Shown here: positions 25,723-35,275 of the stretch, piece after piece
Position numbering within the stretch: position 1 is the first letter of the stretch
Layout of the letters: each line of letters starts with the position of its first letter
DNA from: CBDBEU01 sp965204565
GTDB taxonomy: Bacteria > Pseudomonadota > Alphaproteobacteria > Rhizobiales > TMED25
Assembly (NCBI GenBank): GCA_965204565.1
Contig: CBDBEU010000005.1
Coordinates: forward strand, 1,488,001-1,552,000
Reading direction: 5' to 3'
DNA: 64,000 bases
Notes under the pieces: generated by a model
What the model saw: only the letters and a program-made list of their open reading frames with translations
Database searches by the model: none
Told to the model about the DNA's origin: nothing
Program-made: the position numbers and the translations under genes

Positions 25723-26628
25723 TCACTCATCAAGCAAGCTCGATGAGCACCATTTGGGCGTCGGGTTGCCCTGTTCAACCGCCAGCATCAGCCATTTCAG
25801 TGCCACGGCATAGTCAACTTCGACACCGTCGCCCTTTCCATAAAACAGGCCGAGATTGAACTGGGCCTGGGCAAATCCCTGTTCGACCGCCAAGTGATAC
25901 CATTTGGCGGCCTCCCCTGTATCGAGCGCCACCACCTCGCCCACCACATAGACGTTGCCGAGATTGTCCTGGGCAAGCCCGTGCCCCTGCTCGACCGCGT
26001 GCTGGCAGTGCCGCGCCGCTTGCGCCTCATCCAGCGCCACGCCACGGCCCGTGGCATAGGCTAGGCCCAAATTGTAAAAACCCTCCGAACAGCCCTGATC
26101 GTCAGCCAGGCGATATCATTTCACCGCTTCAGCAAAATCGGCTTCAACACCGAGCCCGCGGGCAAACATGGCACCCAGATTGTTTTGCGCCGACGCATTG
26201 CCAAGTCCGGCCGAGCGCCGATACCAATCGAACGCCTCGGCGGTATCACGCTCAATTCCAATGCCGATTTCTAGCGACAGGCCAAGCTCGTATTACGCTT
26301 GAGGATCGCCGTTGTTGGCCAGCGACCTAAGGCGGGTGATGCGGCCGCCCTGCCCTACCGCAGGCTTATCCTCCAACGCCAAGTGTGAATCGAATTGCAA
26401 GCCGCGGGCTACCTGCCTGCCCGGCTCAGCCCACGCCGATTGGGGGTGTGCGATTGCCTCGCCGGCCGTCACCGCCACACCAAACTGGTCAACACCCAGC
26501 ATCAGCGCCGTCATGACCCAAACGCCCGACAAGAGCGATGCCGCACGCCCTGTTCGCGGTTGCAGCACGCTAGGCTCAGCAGACAATGTGATGGGGATCA
26601 TCAACACCAAAAACACCACCAACCGCAC
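25723..26628 (-). pseudogene. Sel1-like repeat protein with two in-frame stop codons
   Basis: A single frame runs about 300 codons with two internal stops and no frameshift: TAA at 26295-26293 (GDPQA, stop, YELGLSLEIG) and TGA at 26118-26116 (AEAVK, stop, YRLADDQG). The residues expected from the repeat are Gln and Trp, each one transition away. An N-terminal signal-like segment (MRLVVFLVLMIPITLSA) is followed by about five Sel1 repeats, for example AQNNLGAMFARGLGVE, YNLGLAYATGRGVALDEAQA and AQFNLGLFYGKGDGVEVDYA. Sel1 proteins are alpha-helical solenoids for protein interaction, often secreted or host-directed. The 3' portion from the ATG at 26070 remains open for 115 codons. Confidence 0.85.
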
Positions 26629-26932
26629 CGACAGCTGTTCTCAGAGAGCCCCTTGCCGATAAAAATCGACAGGGAACTGCGGACTGTTTACTTTGGAATA
26701 ATTGCGATTCTAGGGGCAAAACCATCTATAGTAGAGATGCGAATGTACGCTCGCCACCCGACTGGACCGTTCATGAAAGACCTTGGGACCTGCCTGTTCG
26801 GTAAAACTACGCTCAATATCGGTGTGCCTTTGCGCATCTTTTTTGGGGGGTGACACGACAAGTTCCCTTCAAGCCCCGCGCGCGAACGCGGTGCCGGCGC
26901 GTTTTCACCGCCACCGGCACGAAGGTGCGACG
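26629..26932. other. 304-bp divergent intergenic region
   Basis: This region separates the minus-strand Sel1 gene from the plus-strand glycosyltransferase and should hold the promoter of the latter. No gene or clear operator is recognised. A G7 run occurs at about 26843-26850. Confidence 0.3.
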
Positions 26933-28453
26933 ATGAGCCGAACCCTCGCAGGCGATTGGCCTTTATTTGCAATTCCCGTTGTACTCACCTGTCTGCTCGG
27001 CTGGTGGGGAGCGGAAATGCAATATGTACCCAATCCCGACGGTGTGCTTTATCTGCGCGCAGCAGAGTTGTTTACCGCCGGCACCTGGGAGCAGGGTTAC
27101 GCGATCCATCCGCGGCCGTTTTATTCGCTGGCCATCGCCGGCATCAGTTCATTGAGCGGTCTGAGTGCCTCTGCCAGCGCACAGATTTTCAATGTCACGT
27201 GCAGCGCATTGAGCGCGGTTATGTTCCTGCTGCTGGTCCGTGCGCTCACAGGAAACAACCGCAGGACGCTGATCTACGCGGCAATCTTGATCTCGCTGCA
27301 TCACGGCCTGACCGACTGGCGGACAATCATTATCCGCGATCACGGCTTTGTCCTGTTTGCACTCGTCACCATGTATTTGAGCCTGCGCGCGGTCCGTCAG
27401 CCTTCCGCTGCCTGTTATGGAATGATGGTGCTGGCGGGAATTGTCTCCGTGCTTTTCAGGGTCGAGGGTATCGTCATATTGGGGCTTGCGCTTCTGTTCC
27501 CCCAATTTGCACAAAACGGACTTCGCCTGAAACTGGCTGGCACGTTGGCGCTAGTTAGCGCGATTTTGGTGACGCTTGTGCTCTGCGTGTGGCTAAGCAA
27601 ACATAACCTTGCCAATCAATTTTCAGCCCAAGAATTGGTGGCAAACTTTCAGTGGATTGCTAATCGAATCCAATTGCATGTGCGTACTTTGGCCGGTGCT
27701 CTTTCAAGCTTCGAGCAGGACAATGCAGGTGCGTCTTACATCCTCCTGTGCCTCATGTTCGTGGTCAGTGCGGTATTTCGCGCCGCAAGGCTTCACGTGG
27801 TCGGCCTTGCCATCTACGGGCTTGCCGCTGGCACGGGACGCACCAACCTGGTGATGGCACGGTTCACCGTGTGGTATTCATCCGGCATCTTGTTGACGCT
27901 CGTGTTCTTCGTCCTGTTGAATTTTTTTCTCGCGCATCGCTACGCGCTGCTGCTCTCCATCGTGTTCAATGTGCCAGCCGCGATCGCCATGGCCGACCTT
28001 CACGCCAAATGGCGGCAATCCAGATCTGGCAGAAGCATCCACCGCTTTGTCCTTCCCGTAATATTGGTCGTGCTCATCGTCGATTGGGCAACCGAAATCC
28101 CGCAGCCAACCATACTCAACCACCTGCATGATGCAGCAATATGGATCAGACAACACGCACCGGCGGATGCCGTCATCGCCAGCAATGACCTCCGCATTCT
28201 TTACTATGCCGGTGCAGAATTGAGCACCGGAACTCAAAGTCCTGCAAATCAGGAGATCGGGACACCCCATCCATACTGGAGCTCTCATGATATCATTGCA
28301 CTGGAGACCGCAGCCAACACCGACCGGCAACAAGAGATCCAGCGCAACTACAGAATCCAGCCGCTCAAGATCTTTGAAAATCGGAGAGGCCGGCAGGTTC
28401 TGATCTACGATTTGCGCAGCAGGTCACACCCGGATAATCCGCCGGCAAAGTGA
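26933..28453 (+). CDS. glycosyltransferase family 39-like membrane protein
   Basis: This 506-aa polytopic protein starts at the ATG at 26933. The N-terminal helix is followed by the acidic motif YVPNPDGVLYL (Asp36 in the first periplasmic loop), then IHPRPFYSLAIAG and about ten hydrophobic helices, ending in a soluble C-terminal domain of about 110 residues (PADAVIASNDLRILYYAGAE). This is the plan of GT-C/ArnT-PMT-type enzymes, which take sugars from polyprenyl-phosphate donors to glycosylate lipids or polysaccharide at the membrane. Acceptor unknown. It opens the surface-polysaccharide region and is intact. An in-frame extension upstream to 26783 reads through non-hydrophobic, unlikely sequence, so the later ATG was chosen. 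Confidence 0.75.
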   Translation: MSRTLAGDWPLFAIPVVLTCLLGWWGAEMQYVPNPDGVLYLRAAELFTAGTWEQGYAIHPRPFYSLAIAGISSLSGLSASASAQIFNVTCSALSAVMFLLLVRALTGNNRRTLIYAAILISLHHGLTDWRTIIIRDHGFVLFALVTMYLSLRAVRQPSAACYGMMVLAGIVSVLFRVEGIVILGLALLFPQFAQNGLRLKLAGTLALVSAILVTLVLCVWLSKHNLANQFSAQELVANFQWIANRIQLHVRTLAGALSSFEQDNAGASYILLCLMFVVSAVFRAARLHVVGLAIYGLAAGTGRTNLVMARFTVWYSSGILLTLVFFVLLNFFLAHRYALLLSIVFNVPAAIAMADLHAKWRQSRSGRSIHRFVLPVILVVLIVDWATEIPQPTILNHLHDAAIWIRQHAPADAVIASNDLRILYYAGAELSTGTQSPANQEIGTPHPYWSSHDIIALETAANTDRQQEIQRNYRIQPLKIFENRRGRQVLIYDLRSRSHPDNPPAK

Positions 28454-28507
28454 ACCACGTGAATTGTGTGCATGTTCACCCAAATCCCCGTTTTGGCCGA
28501 ATTTCTA

Positions 28508-28866
28508 GGGTCCGGACCCTAGGCTCAGTGCTCATTAAAGCCACCATATGAGGATGGCTGCCATTGTGATTGCGGCCATGAAGACATCTGCCCGCCGGTC
28601 ATATGGCGTTGCGATGCGGCGCCGGTCCTTGAGACATGCGAACATGTTCTCAACCTTATGGCGCTGTTTGTATTGAATGTTGCAAAAGGAAGCGGGTGCC
28701 TTTCGTCCTGTTCGGGGCGGAATGCATGGGGTGATCCCCCCGGCTTTCAGCGCCGCGCGATCATCGTCTGAATCGTATCCCTTATCTGCGATCATTATAG
28801 CTTTGACGCTATCACGGAGACCCGGATACAAGAGCTTCGCACCGATATGATCCGACAGCTGGCCAG
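28508..28866 (-). mobile_element. IS5-family element, 3' end only
   Basis: The C-terminal half of an IS5-type DDE transposase is readable on the minus strand: KAIMIADKGYDSDDDRAALK, TPCIPPRTGRKAPAS and KVENMFACLKDRRRIATPYD up to LIWWL and TAA. Its outer end carries the palindromic terminus GGGTCCGGACCC (28508-28519) flanked by TA. The 5' half is missing, and the sequence passes directly into the plus-strand gmd fragment at about 28866. Similar ends (GGGTCCGG/GGGTCTGG, TA-flanked) occur on the IS5 at 42177, a related but distinct member. Confidence 0.75.
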
Positions 28867-28867
28867 C

Positions 28868-29572
28868 CGCCAGGCACACTTTTACCAAGCATCGACATCG
28901 GAAATGTTCGGCAAGGTCCAGACCACGCCGCAAAACAAGCAAACCCCGTTTTACCCCCGCAGCCCCTACGGCGTTTCCAAACTGTTCGACACTGGACAAC
29001 GGTGAATTTCAGAGAGGCTTTCGGACTTCATGCCTCATCCGGCATCTTGTTCAATCATGAAAGCCCGCTGCGCGGCAAAGAATTTGTGACCCGTAAAATC
29101 TACCCTGGGCTTTGCCAGAATGCATGCTGGCAAGCAGGAAATCCTTACCCTCGGCAATCTCGATGCGCGGCGCGATTGGGGGATATGCCGAAGACTATGT
29201 TGAGGGCATCTGGAAGATGCTGCGGCAGGACGAGCCGGATGATTATGTTCTGGCCTCCGGTGAGAACAAGTCGATCCGCTCATTTGTCGAGGTCGCGAGC
29301 AGTTGTCTTGGATGGGATATCCACTGGTGCGGAACCCGGCGGAAGAGGTTGGATACGATCACAGGACCGTCAGAGAGCTGGTCAAAATCGATCCCAAATT
29401 CTTTCGTGCCGCTGAAGTCGACGGTCTTTTGGGCGATGCATCAAAAGCCAGGAAGATCCTGGGCTGGAAGCAGGCAGTCAGCTTCGAATCGATGGTCGAG
29501 ATGATGGTGAAGGCAGATATCGAACGGGTCGCGCGGGGTCGTCGCTTTTTAGGCGCCCACCCCGCCACATGA
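28868..29572 (+). pseudogene. gmd: GDP-mannose 4,6-dehydratase, 5'-truncated and frameshifted
   Basis: The sequence from HFYQASTSEMFGKVQTTPQN and PFYPRSPYGVSKL through GLHASSGILFNHESPLRGKE, GGYAEDYVEGIWKMLRQDEP and DDYVLASGENKSIRSFVEVA to SKARKILGWKQAV is unmistakably Gmd. SEMFG and YGVSK carry the catalytic Ser and Tyr-Lys. The NAD-binding N-terminus of about 120 residues is absent, cut off by the IS5 remnant at 28866. At least three frameshifts occur, near 28990, 29095 and 29330. Gmd makes GDP-4-keto-6-deoxymannose, the precursor of fucose, rhamnose or perosamine. Its loss implies the surface polysaccharide no longer contains that sugar unless another copy exists. Confidence 0.88.
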
Positions 29573-29598
29573 AACCGTGAAACGCCGCCGCCACCCGG

Positions 29599-30621
29599 TC
29601 ATGCGTTGTAGAATTTCCGGTACCACGACACGAAGGATCTTAATCCCTCATCAATCGTCACCGAGGGCCGAAAGCCAAATCTGCGTTCCAATTCACTTGT
29701 GTCGGTACGCGTGTCGACAACGTCGCCCGGCTGCCTCGGCTGATAGTCGATGATCGCCTTCTTGCCCACCGCCAGCTCAATTGCGCCGATAAAGTCGGCA
29801 AGGTGGGCCGGACGGTTTCCGCCGACATTCAGCAACCGAAACGGTGCCGTACTTGTTGCCGGATCAGGATCATTTCCGTCCCACGCCGCATCAGGCTGGG
29901 CGATGTCGTCACTGGCGAGGATCACGCAATCGGCGATGTCATCAATATAGGTGAAATCACGGCTGTGCTGTCCGTGGTTGAAAACAGGTATCGGCTGGCC
30001 GTCCAAAATGGCCTTGGTGAACAGGAAATAGGCCATGTCGGGCCGCCCCCACGGACCGTAGACGGTAAAAAATCTCAAACCTGTCATCGGCAGGCCGAAC
30101 AGATGGGCGTAGCTGTGGGCCATGATCTCGTTGGCCCGCTTGGTGGCTGCGTAGAACTGAACCGGGTGGTCGGCGATGCGATGTTCGCTGAACGGCAGCC
30201 GGGTATTGGCGCCATAGACGCTGGAAGTGCTGGCGAAGGTGAGATGCGGCGTCTTCGCTCCCCGGCACGCCTCAAGGATATTGGCAAACCCGGAAAGATT
30301 ACTTTCGACATAGGCACTCGGATTTTCAAGCGAATAGCGAACGCCCGCCTGCGCTGCCAGATGAATGACGCGGTCGAATTGATGATCGGCGAAACACCGC
30401 TCCAGCGCATCGCGATCGGCAATATTTTCGCACAGGAACACATAGGCGCCCTGACTACCGCCAGCTGCTTCCTCCAGATTCCGCAGCCGCGCGCGTTTGA
30501 GCGCCACGTCGTAGTAGTCATTGACATTGTCCATGCCCACAACACTGTCGCTACGCTCGAGCAGGCGACGCGCGATGTGGTACCCAATGAAGCCAGCGTT
30601 GCCGGTTACGAGGATTTTCAT
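29599..30621 (-). CDS. UDP-glucuronate 4-epimerase-like NAD-dependent epimerase
   Basis: This intact 340-aa extended SDR has the Rossmann motif VTGNAGFIGYHIA at residues 5-17, a DNVNDYYDVALKRARL segment typical of UDP-glucuronate epimerases, catalytic STSSVYG and YAATKRANE (Tyr and Lys), RFFTVYGPWGRPDMA and the C-terminal RFGFRPSVTIDEGLRSFVSW. The family interconverts UDP-glucuronate and UDP-galacturonate, supplying acidic sugars for capsule, LPS or exopolysaccharide. The start at 30621 is placed by the Rossmann strand; the open frame extends upstream but reads as non-homologous. It stands convergent to gmd and divergent from the epimerase/reductase at 30865, inside the polysaccharide cluster. 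Confidence 0.9.
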   Translation of the reverse strand: MKILVTGNAGFIGYHIARRLLERSDSVVGMDNVNDYYDVALKRARLRNLEEAAGGSQGAYVFLCENIADRDALERCFADHQFDRVIHLAAQAGVRYSLENPSAYVESNLSGFANILEACRGAKTPHLTFASTSSVYGANTRLPFSEHRIADHPVQFYAATKRANEIMAHSYAHLFGLPMTGLRFFTVYGPWGRPDMAYFLFTKAILDGQPIPVFNHGQHSRDFTYIDDIADCVILASDDIAQPDAAWDGNDPDPATSTAPFRLLNVGGNRPAHLADFIGAIELAVGKKAIIDYQPRQPGDVVDTRTDTSELERRFGFRPSVTIDEGLRSFVSWYRKFYNA

Positions 30622-30864
30622 TTTGCCAAATTTTGCCTCCCGTACGGGAAGGCTAGCCAATAGACATCCCGGACAAGAATGTCGAGACGGCGACTTTCCA
30701 TGCAACAGCGACACCCCGCCGATAAACAGCAGTGTATCTGAACGATATCCGTGAAACGGCTCGGGCAGCGACTGATCATAACACCAGATGCACGCAGTTG
30801 GATTTTCATGGCAAAATCAAATCGATTCAATCCCGATCATCGAACGCCAGACAGGAACGTCCAA

Positions 30865-31800
30865 ATGGGGAGCGCTGCTGGCGCGGTAATTGTCACCGGG
30901 GCAAGCGGATTTGTTGGCAGGCACACCGTCAATGCATTACCGCATGGGCGTGCAGTTGCACTCTCCCTTCGGGCCGGTGACGACTGCGATGCGCTGCTAG
31001 CGCAATGCTGCTCCGGGCGAGAGGTCAGCACCGTGATCCACGCCGGCGGCAGAGCGCACGCACGCGATCGCGGACGCGGCAAGGCATCTGCGGGGGAGGA
31101 GGCTCATCGCCAGGACAATTTCGAATTGACCTGCTCGCTGGCGCAAGCCGCTGACTCCAGGGGCATCAGGCGGTTTGTCTTTGTCTCCACCATTTCTGTT
31201 CTGGCCACCCATTCAGAGCCAGGCAAGCCTTTGAGGGGCGATGAACAACCTTCGCCCGTCTCAGCCTATGGGCGCGCCAAGCTGGCGGCCGAAAATGAGC
31301 TCTTCAGCATATCGGCGAAAGGCCAAATCGAGGTTGTGATCGTGCGGCCAACGCTTGTTTATGGTGCCGGCGCACAGGGAAATCTCGCAAGGCTGGCCTC
31401 TGCGATCAAAGCCGGTATCCCGCTGCCGCTAGGTGCGGTTCAAAATCGGCGCTCAATGATGAATGTGCGAGATCTCGCTGAATTTCTTGCAATTCTGGCC
31501 GATCTTGAGCACCTGCCCGCCTCGCCCCTCATTGCCGCAGATGCCGAGCCCGTCTCCACCAGCACCCTCATTCGCCAACTCAGCCAAGCACTTGGAAGAC
31601 CGCCAAGATTGCTTCCGTTTCCGGTTCAAATCCTACGCATGGCATTGCGCGCCGTCGGCCAGCGCAATATGGCCGGGCAGTTATTGGATGATTTCGAGGT
31701 CGATATAGCGCCAACCTGTGCAGCTACTGGCTGGCGGCCGAAATATGGCCTTTCCCAAGGGCTGGGGGCGTTTGCCAGTGCTATGGCAAAGCACCACTAA
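30865..31800 (+). CDS. NAD-dependent epimerase/reductase (WbpV/WreQ-like)
   Basis: This intact 311-aa extended SDR has AVIVTGASGFVGRHTV at residues 6-21, catalytic FVSTISV and YGRAKLAAE, and IVRPTLVYGAGAQGN with an N-G-RSMM-type substrate segment (NRRSMMNVRDLAEFL). It sits beside a WbpL/WreU-like transferase and a WbpM/WreV-like dehydratase. In Pseudomonas and Rhizobium such trios make and load UDP-N-acetylquinovosamine, and the small SDR is the 4-keto reductase. That role is inferred from motif and neighbourhood. The ATG at 30865 is preferred (AGGAAC upstream, Rossmann strand starts at once); an earlier ATG at 30808 is possible. It converges on the transferase gene with a 32-bp gap. Confidence 0.85.
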   Translation: MGSAAGAVIVTGASGFVGRHTVNALPHGRAVALSLRAGDDCDALLAQCCSGREVSTVIHAGGRAHARDRGRGKASAGEEAHRQDNFELTCSLAQAADSRGIRRFVFVSTISVLATHSEPGKPLRGDEQPSPVSAYGRAKLAAENELFSISAKGQIEVVIVRPTLVYGAGAQGNLARLASAIKAGIPLPLGAVQNRRSMMNVRDLAEFLAILADLEHLPASPLIAADAEPVSTSTLIRQLSQALGRPPRLLPFPVQILRMALRAVGQRNMAGQLLDDFEVDIAPTCAATGWRPKYGLSQGLGAFASAMAKHH

Positions 31801-31832
31801 GCGCTGTCCTGTCCTCTCCCGGTAGCACCTCA

Positions 31833-32843
31833 TCAGACAGGTGAGTGAGGACGGCCGCGCGAGAAACGCCACAGGCACCCCGCCACAAGCAGCGCGGCAA
31901 GCGCCAGCGCAGCAAGTTCAACCGATCTCATCGGCCACACAAGCGTGAGTGCGGCAAGCACGGCGAGCAGACAGTTCAGTGTAAAGACGTGACCAGCGAC
32001 CTCCATCACGCCCATGCCATTCAAAGTCGCACGTTGATAAAAATGCGTGCGGTGCGCCTGCCAGAAACGCTCACGCCGCAAAATGCGCAGTCCGACAGTG
32101 ATAGTCGCATCGGCCAGATGGTAGAGAGGCAGAATGATCGCGGCCACGGCCCCTCCCGCACTGGCGAGCACATAAAGCATCCAAGCAATAATCAGCCCAA
32201 TCGGCAACGCGCCGACATCGCCGAGAAACAGCTTGGCCACGGGCCGGTTGAACGGAGCAAAGCCCAACAATGCTCCAAGCAGGCAAGCTGCCACCACCAT
32301 TGTCAGTTCATCGACCCACCCGGCAGCGCCGAACAGCGCCAGTGCTGCTGAAAGTGGCACCATGGCAGCTACCGTCAGCCAATCAAGACCATCCATGAAA
32401 TTGGTGAGGTTGACGAACCACAGACCAGCGACAATCAACACCAGCAATTGGGCATTGTGCGGCACCAGAGAACTGAAAACGGCACCATTGGCGCCGCCAG
32501 CCAATACCACCAGGGCGATACAGAATACCTGCACCGCAAGGCGCAGAACAATCGGCATTGGCTGCACATCGTCGCAGGCGCCCAAGGCTGCCAGTATTGC
32601 GGCAGCGGCAGCAAGACTGATAAACGGACCTGCGGGCAGATCACTTGCAAGAATGGCCGCCCCGCACACCACCAGGGTCGCAATGACGATAGCAGCCCCT
32701 CCCCCTTGCGGAGTCGGCTGGATGTGGCTTGAGCGTGCATTCGGCCGCGCCAGTGCATAGCGCGTCATTGCCGGAAGCAAGATGACAATGATAACAACAC
32801 AAGTACCGAAAGCTGAGATTGCGGATAAGATCGCTATCATCAA
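31833..32843 (-). CDS. polyprenyl-phosphate sugar-1-phosphate transferase (WecA/WbpL-like)
   Basis: This intact 336-aa polytopic protein of the MraY/WecA superfamily has about eleven helices. Hallmarks are SSHIQPTPQGGGAAIV (cytosolic loop), LGACDDVQPM (DD motif), VNLTNFMDGLDWL (NxxNxxDGxDGL-like), LFLGDVGALPIGL and the final HRTHFYQR substrate loop. It would transfer a HexNAc-1-phosphate from a UDP-sugar to undecaprenyl phosphate to start O-antigen or polysaccharide synthesis. With its neighbours it fits the WreU/WbpL type acting on UDP-QuiNAc or UDP-FucNAc, although substrate choice is inference. It is transcribed divergently from the WbpM-like gene, which lies about 250 bp away. Confidence 0.88.
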   Translation of the reverse strand: MMIAILSAISAFGTCVVIIVILLPAMTRYALARPNARSSHIQPTPQGGGAAIVIATLVVCGAAILASDLPAGPFISLAAAAAILAALGACDDVQPMPIVLRLAVQVFCIALVVLAGGANGAVFSSLVPHNAQLLVLIVAGLWFVNLTNFMDGLDWLTVAAMVPLSAALALFGAAGWVDELTMVVAACLLGALLGFAPFNRPVAKLFLGDVGALPIGLIIAWMLYVLASAGGAVAAIILPLYHLADATITVGLRILRRERFWQAHRTHFYQRATLNGMGVMEVAGHVFTLNCLLAVLAALTLVWPMRSVELAALALAALLVAGCLWRFSRGRPHSPV

Positions 32844-33095
32844 TCCAATTTTCTTCTAAATCAGGCTGCGCATGCGATTGCCGCAGGGAATGCAGCGCCT
32901 GCAACTAGCCACATAACTGATTTGTGGACAAGTCGTGCTTCAGATCGCAAATTTTTCGCACTCATTACTGAAAGCCGTTCGCTAATTGCATTGTAACTCC
33001 TAAATGCCCGTGTTAGTTGAACATGAATGCCATATTGCATAGCACCATGAATATGACTGGTTCATACTGACACCATTGGCAGCGGGAGAGTACGC

Positions 33096-35048
33096 GTGTT
33101 TTCCAGAAAAGTTTTATTTGCTCGTTTACATGACGCCGTCATGGCCGGCGTTGCAGCATTGCTGGCGCTGATTGCGCGCTTTGGCCTTGAAGCACTTCCC
33201 CCCCATGATCTGGTCATCTTGTGGGTCGGTGTGATGGTGGTTGTTTCTGCCGTTGTATTTCATTTTTTTGGCTTAAGCCGCGGCATGTGGCGCTTCGCCT
33301 CAACTATCGATCTGAAGAGGATCGTGCTTGCCTGTGTGGCAGCAATACTTGCCTTCATGATCGCCATGTTTCTGATTAACCGTTTGGAGGCACTGCCACG
33401 CTCGATGCCGATCATCACCTGGTTTGTGATGGTGGTTCTTCTTGGTGGTCCCCGGCTGGCGTTTCGCGTGCTGAAAGACGGTGGGCTGGCATCCATCCAC
33501 CCTCACGAACTCGCCCACTCGAAATACCACAACATCATGATTATCGGAGGCGTTACCGACGCAGACGAGGTTATCAGAGCCTACCGCCTTGAGGGTTCGG
33601 CCCGTCACAAATTGCACGGCATCGTGGACCGGACCAGCGCCAGAAATGGCCGTCTTGTACGTGGAATACCGGTCCTTGGCGGTTTTTCAGAACTTGATGA
33701 CGTCCTGGCAAGGCTGGCACGCACCGGCGTGACGATTGATGCTGCAATCCTCGCCGGTTCGGGTTTCAACAAATTGGACTTGCAGGATTTCTCAACTGTT
33801 GTCGGCAAATGGAAACTCCCCCTCAAGCGCGTTTCCCAGCTCTCACCGATCCGGGGAGAACCCGATCTGGAAAATGCCCAACTGGAGCATTTGCTGGGAA
33901 GAGCCCCTGTAAAACTGAATGTGGACGGTATTGAAGGTCTCATTCGAGACCAGATCCTATTGGTCACTGGTGCCGGCGGCAGCATCGGATCGGAGATTGT
34001 CCGGCAAATAGTGGAATTTTATCCCAAGAAGATCATATTGCTCGATAACAACGAATACCTACTCTACCAGATCGAACAGGAAATCAAGCAATCGTACCTT
34101 AATTTACCGCTTCGCGCCGCAATTGCCGATGTGCGGGACAAGCGGCGGATAAGAACGCTGTTCAGCGAAGAACGTCCCTCAATCGTGTTTCATGCAGCGG
34201 CCCTGAAACACGTGCCGATGATTGAGGCAAATGTCAGCGAAGGCACTTTGACCAACGTGATCGGCACCTGCAACGTTGCCGATGCAGCGGTAGAGGCGAA
34301 AGCCAACGCCATGGTGCTTATCTCAAGCGACAAGACCGTGCGTCCGTCAAGTGTCATGGGCGCAAGCAAGCGCGTAGCGGAATCATATTGTCAGGCGCTT
34401 GATGTAAACAGTGATCATACCAAGTTTATTACGGTCCGATTTGGAAACGTACTGGGATCATACGGATCTGTCGTCCCGTTATTTGCAGGCCAGATCAGTG
34501 CCGGTGGCCCTGTTACCGTGACCCACCTCGATATGGCCCGCTATTTCATGACCATCACCGAAGCGACGGAACTGGTACTCCAGGCCGCAGCTTCAAGGAT
34601 GGACACGGGCGTTCCAAGGGGAAATATCTCCGTTCTGGACATGGGCGAACCAATCAAGATCGTCGATCTTGCGCGCACCATGATTGCTCTTGCCGGGTTG
34701 CGCCCGGACGAAGACATCAAGATTGAAATCACTGGAATTCGGCCTGGTGAAAAAATCAGCGAGGAGATATTTGACGAGAGAGAGCAGATTGAACTATCCG
34801 GCGTTGAGGGAGTGCACATGGTCTCCGTGCACATAGAACCGCTCCCGGATATCTGCCATTTGATTTCCGAACTCGAAAGCGCGGCGCTAGCTGGCGAGGA
34901 TGCAGCCGTGCGGATGCTGCTCAGGCGCACTGGGTCCCGTGACGCCCCAGCTTCTAGTGAAGCTGTAGCGGCCGACCGGGCACCAGCGAACGGGCCAGCC
35001 GTGGATACCGATAAGCCCGCCATACATGCCCAGGCTGGGTTCGGATGA
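33096..35048 (+). CDS. membrane UDP-GlcNAc 4,6-dehydratase (WbpM/WreV/CapD-like)
   Basis: This intact 650-aa protein has four N-terminal transmembrane helices (about 10-125), a CoA-binding-like/Rossmann domain (about 140-260), and a C-terminal extended SDR with NAD motif VTGAGGSIGSEIVRQI near residue 290 and active-site region SSDKTVRPSSVMGASKR near 410-426. The Met in VMGASK replaces the usual Tyr of YxxxK, a known trait of large WbpM-type dehydratases and therefore not a defect. It converts UDP-GlcNAc to the 4-keto-6-deoxy sugar, the first step to UDP-QuiNAc or UDP-FucNAc. The GTG start at 33096 has GGGAGAG 5 nt upstream. Flanking reductase and transferase genes complete the module. Confidence 0.93.
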   Translation: MFSRKVLFARLHDAVMAGVAALLALIARFGLEALPPHDLVILWVGVMVVVSAVVFHFFGLSRGMWRFASTIDLKRIVLACVAAILAFMIAMFLINRLEALPRSMPIITWFVMVVLLGGPRLAFRVLKDGGLASIHPHELAHSKYHNIMIIGGVTDADEVIRAYRLEGSARHKLHGIVDRTSARNGRLVRGIPVLGGFSELDDVLARLARTGVTIDAAILAGSGFNKLDLQDFSTVVGKWKLPLKRVSQLSPIRGEPDLENAQLEHLLGRAPVKLNVDGIEGLIRDQILLVTGAGGSIGSEIVRQIVEFYPKKIILLDNNEYLLYQIEQEIKQSYLNLPLRAAIADVRDKRRIRTLFSEERPSIVFHAAALKHVPMIEANVSEGTLTNVIGTCNVADAAVEAKANAMVLISSDKTVRPSSVMGASKRVAESYCQALDVNSDHTKFITVRFGNVLGSYGSVVPLFAGQISAGGPVTVTHLDMARYFMTITEATELVLQAAASRMDTGVPRGNISVLDMGEPIKIVDLARTMIALAGLRPDEDIKIEITGIRPGEKISEEIFDEREQIELSGVEGVHMVSVHIEPLPDICHLISELESAALAGEDAAVRMLLRRTGSRDAPASSEAVAADRAPANGPAVDTDKPAIHAQAGFG

Positions 35049-35275
35049 TGTTGTGACGGCCGACACAACATTCAATAATTTGAGCCAGCCCTTGACCGCA
35101 TCCAGAACTTGGCGTGAGGCCACGATTGATAACCGCACCGCGGCAATATGCCTAGCAAATTGAGTGAAGAACACTCCATGGCTAAAGTGCCGAATTCAGC
35201 GTCGCGACTATTTTGTGCGGGCACCACAATGCCGCCGTCATCAACCGCATATGCCCTTGGAACGAGCTGAGCCAA

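Noticed and set aside
33096..35048. Missing catalytic Tyr in the WbpM-like dehydratase (Met in VMGASK) taken as decay
   Set aside because: Large membrane WbpM-type dehydratases are known to carry Met at this position, so it is a family trait.
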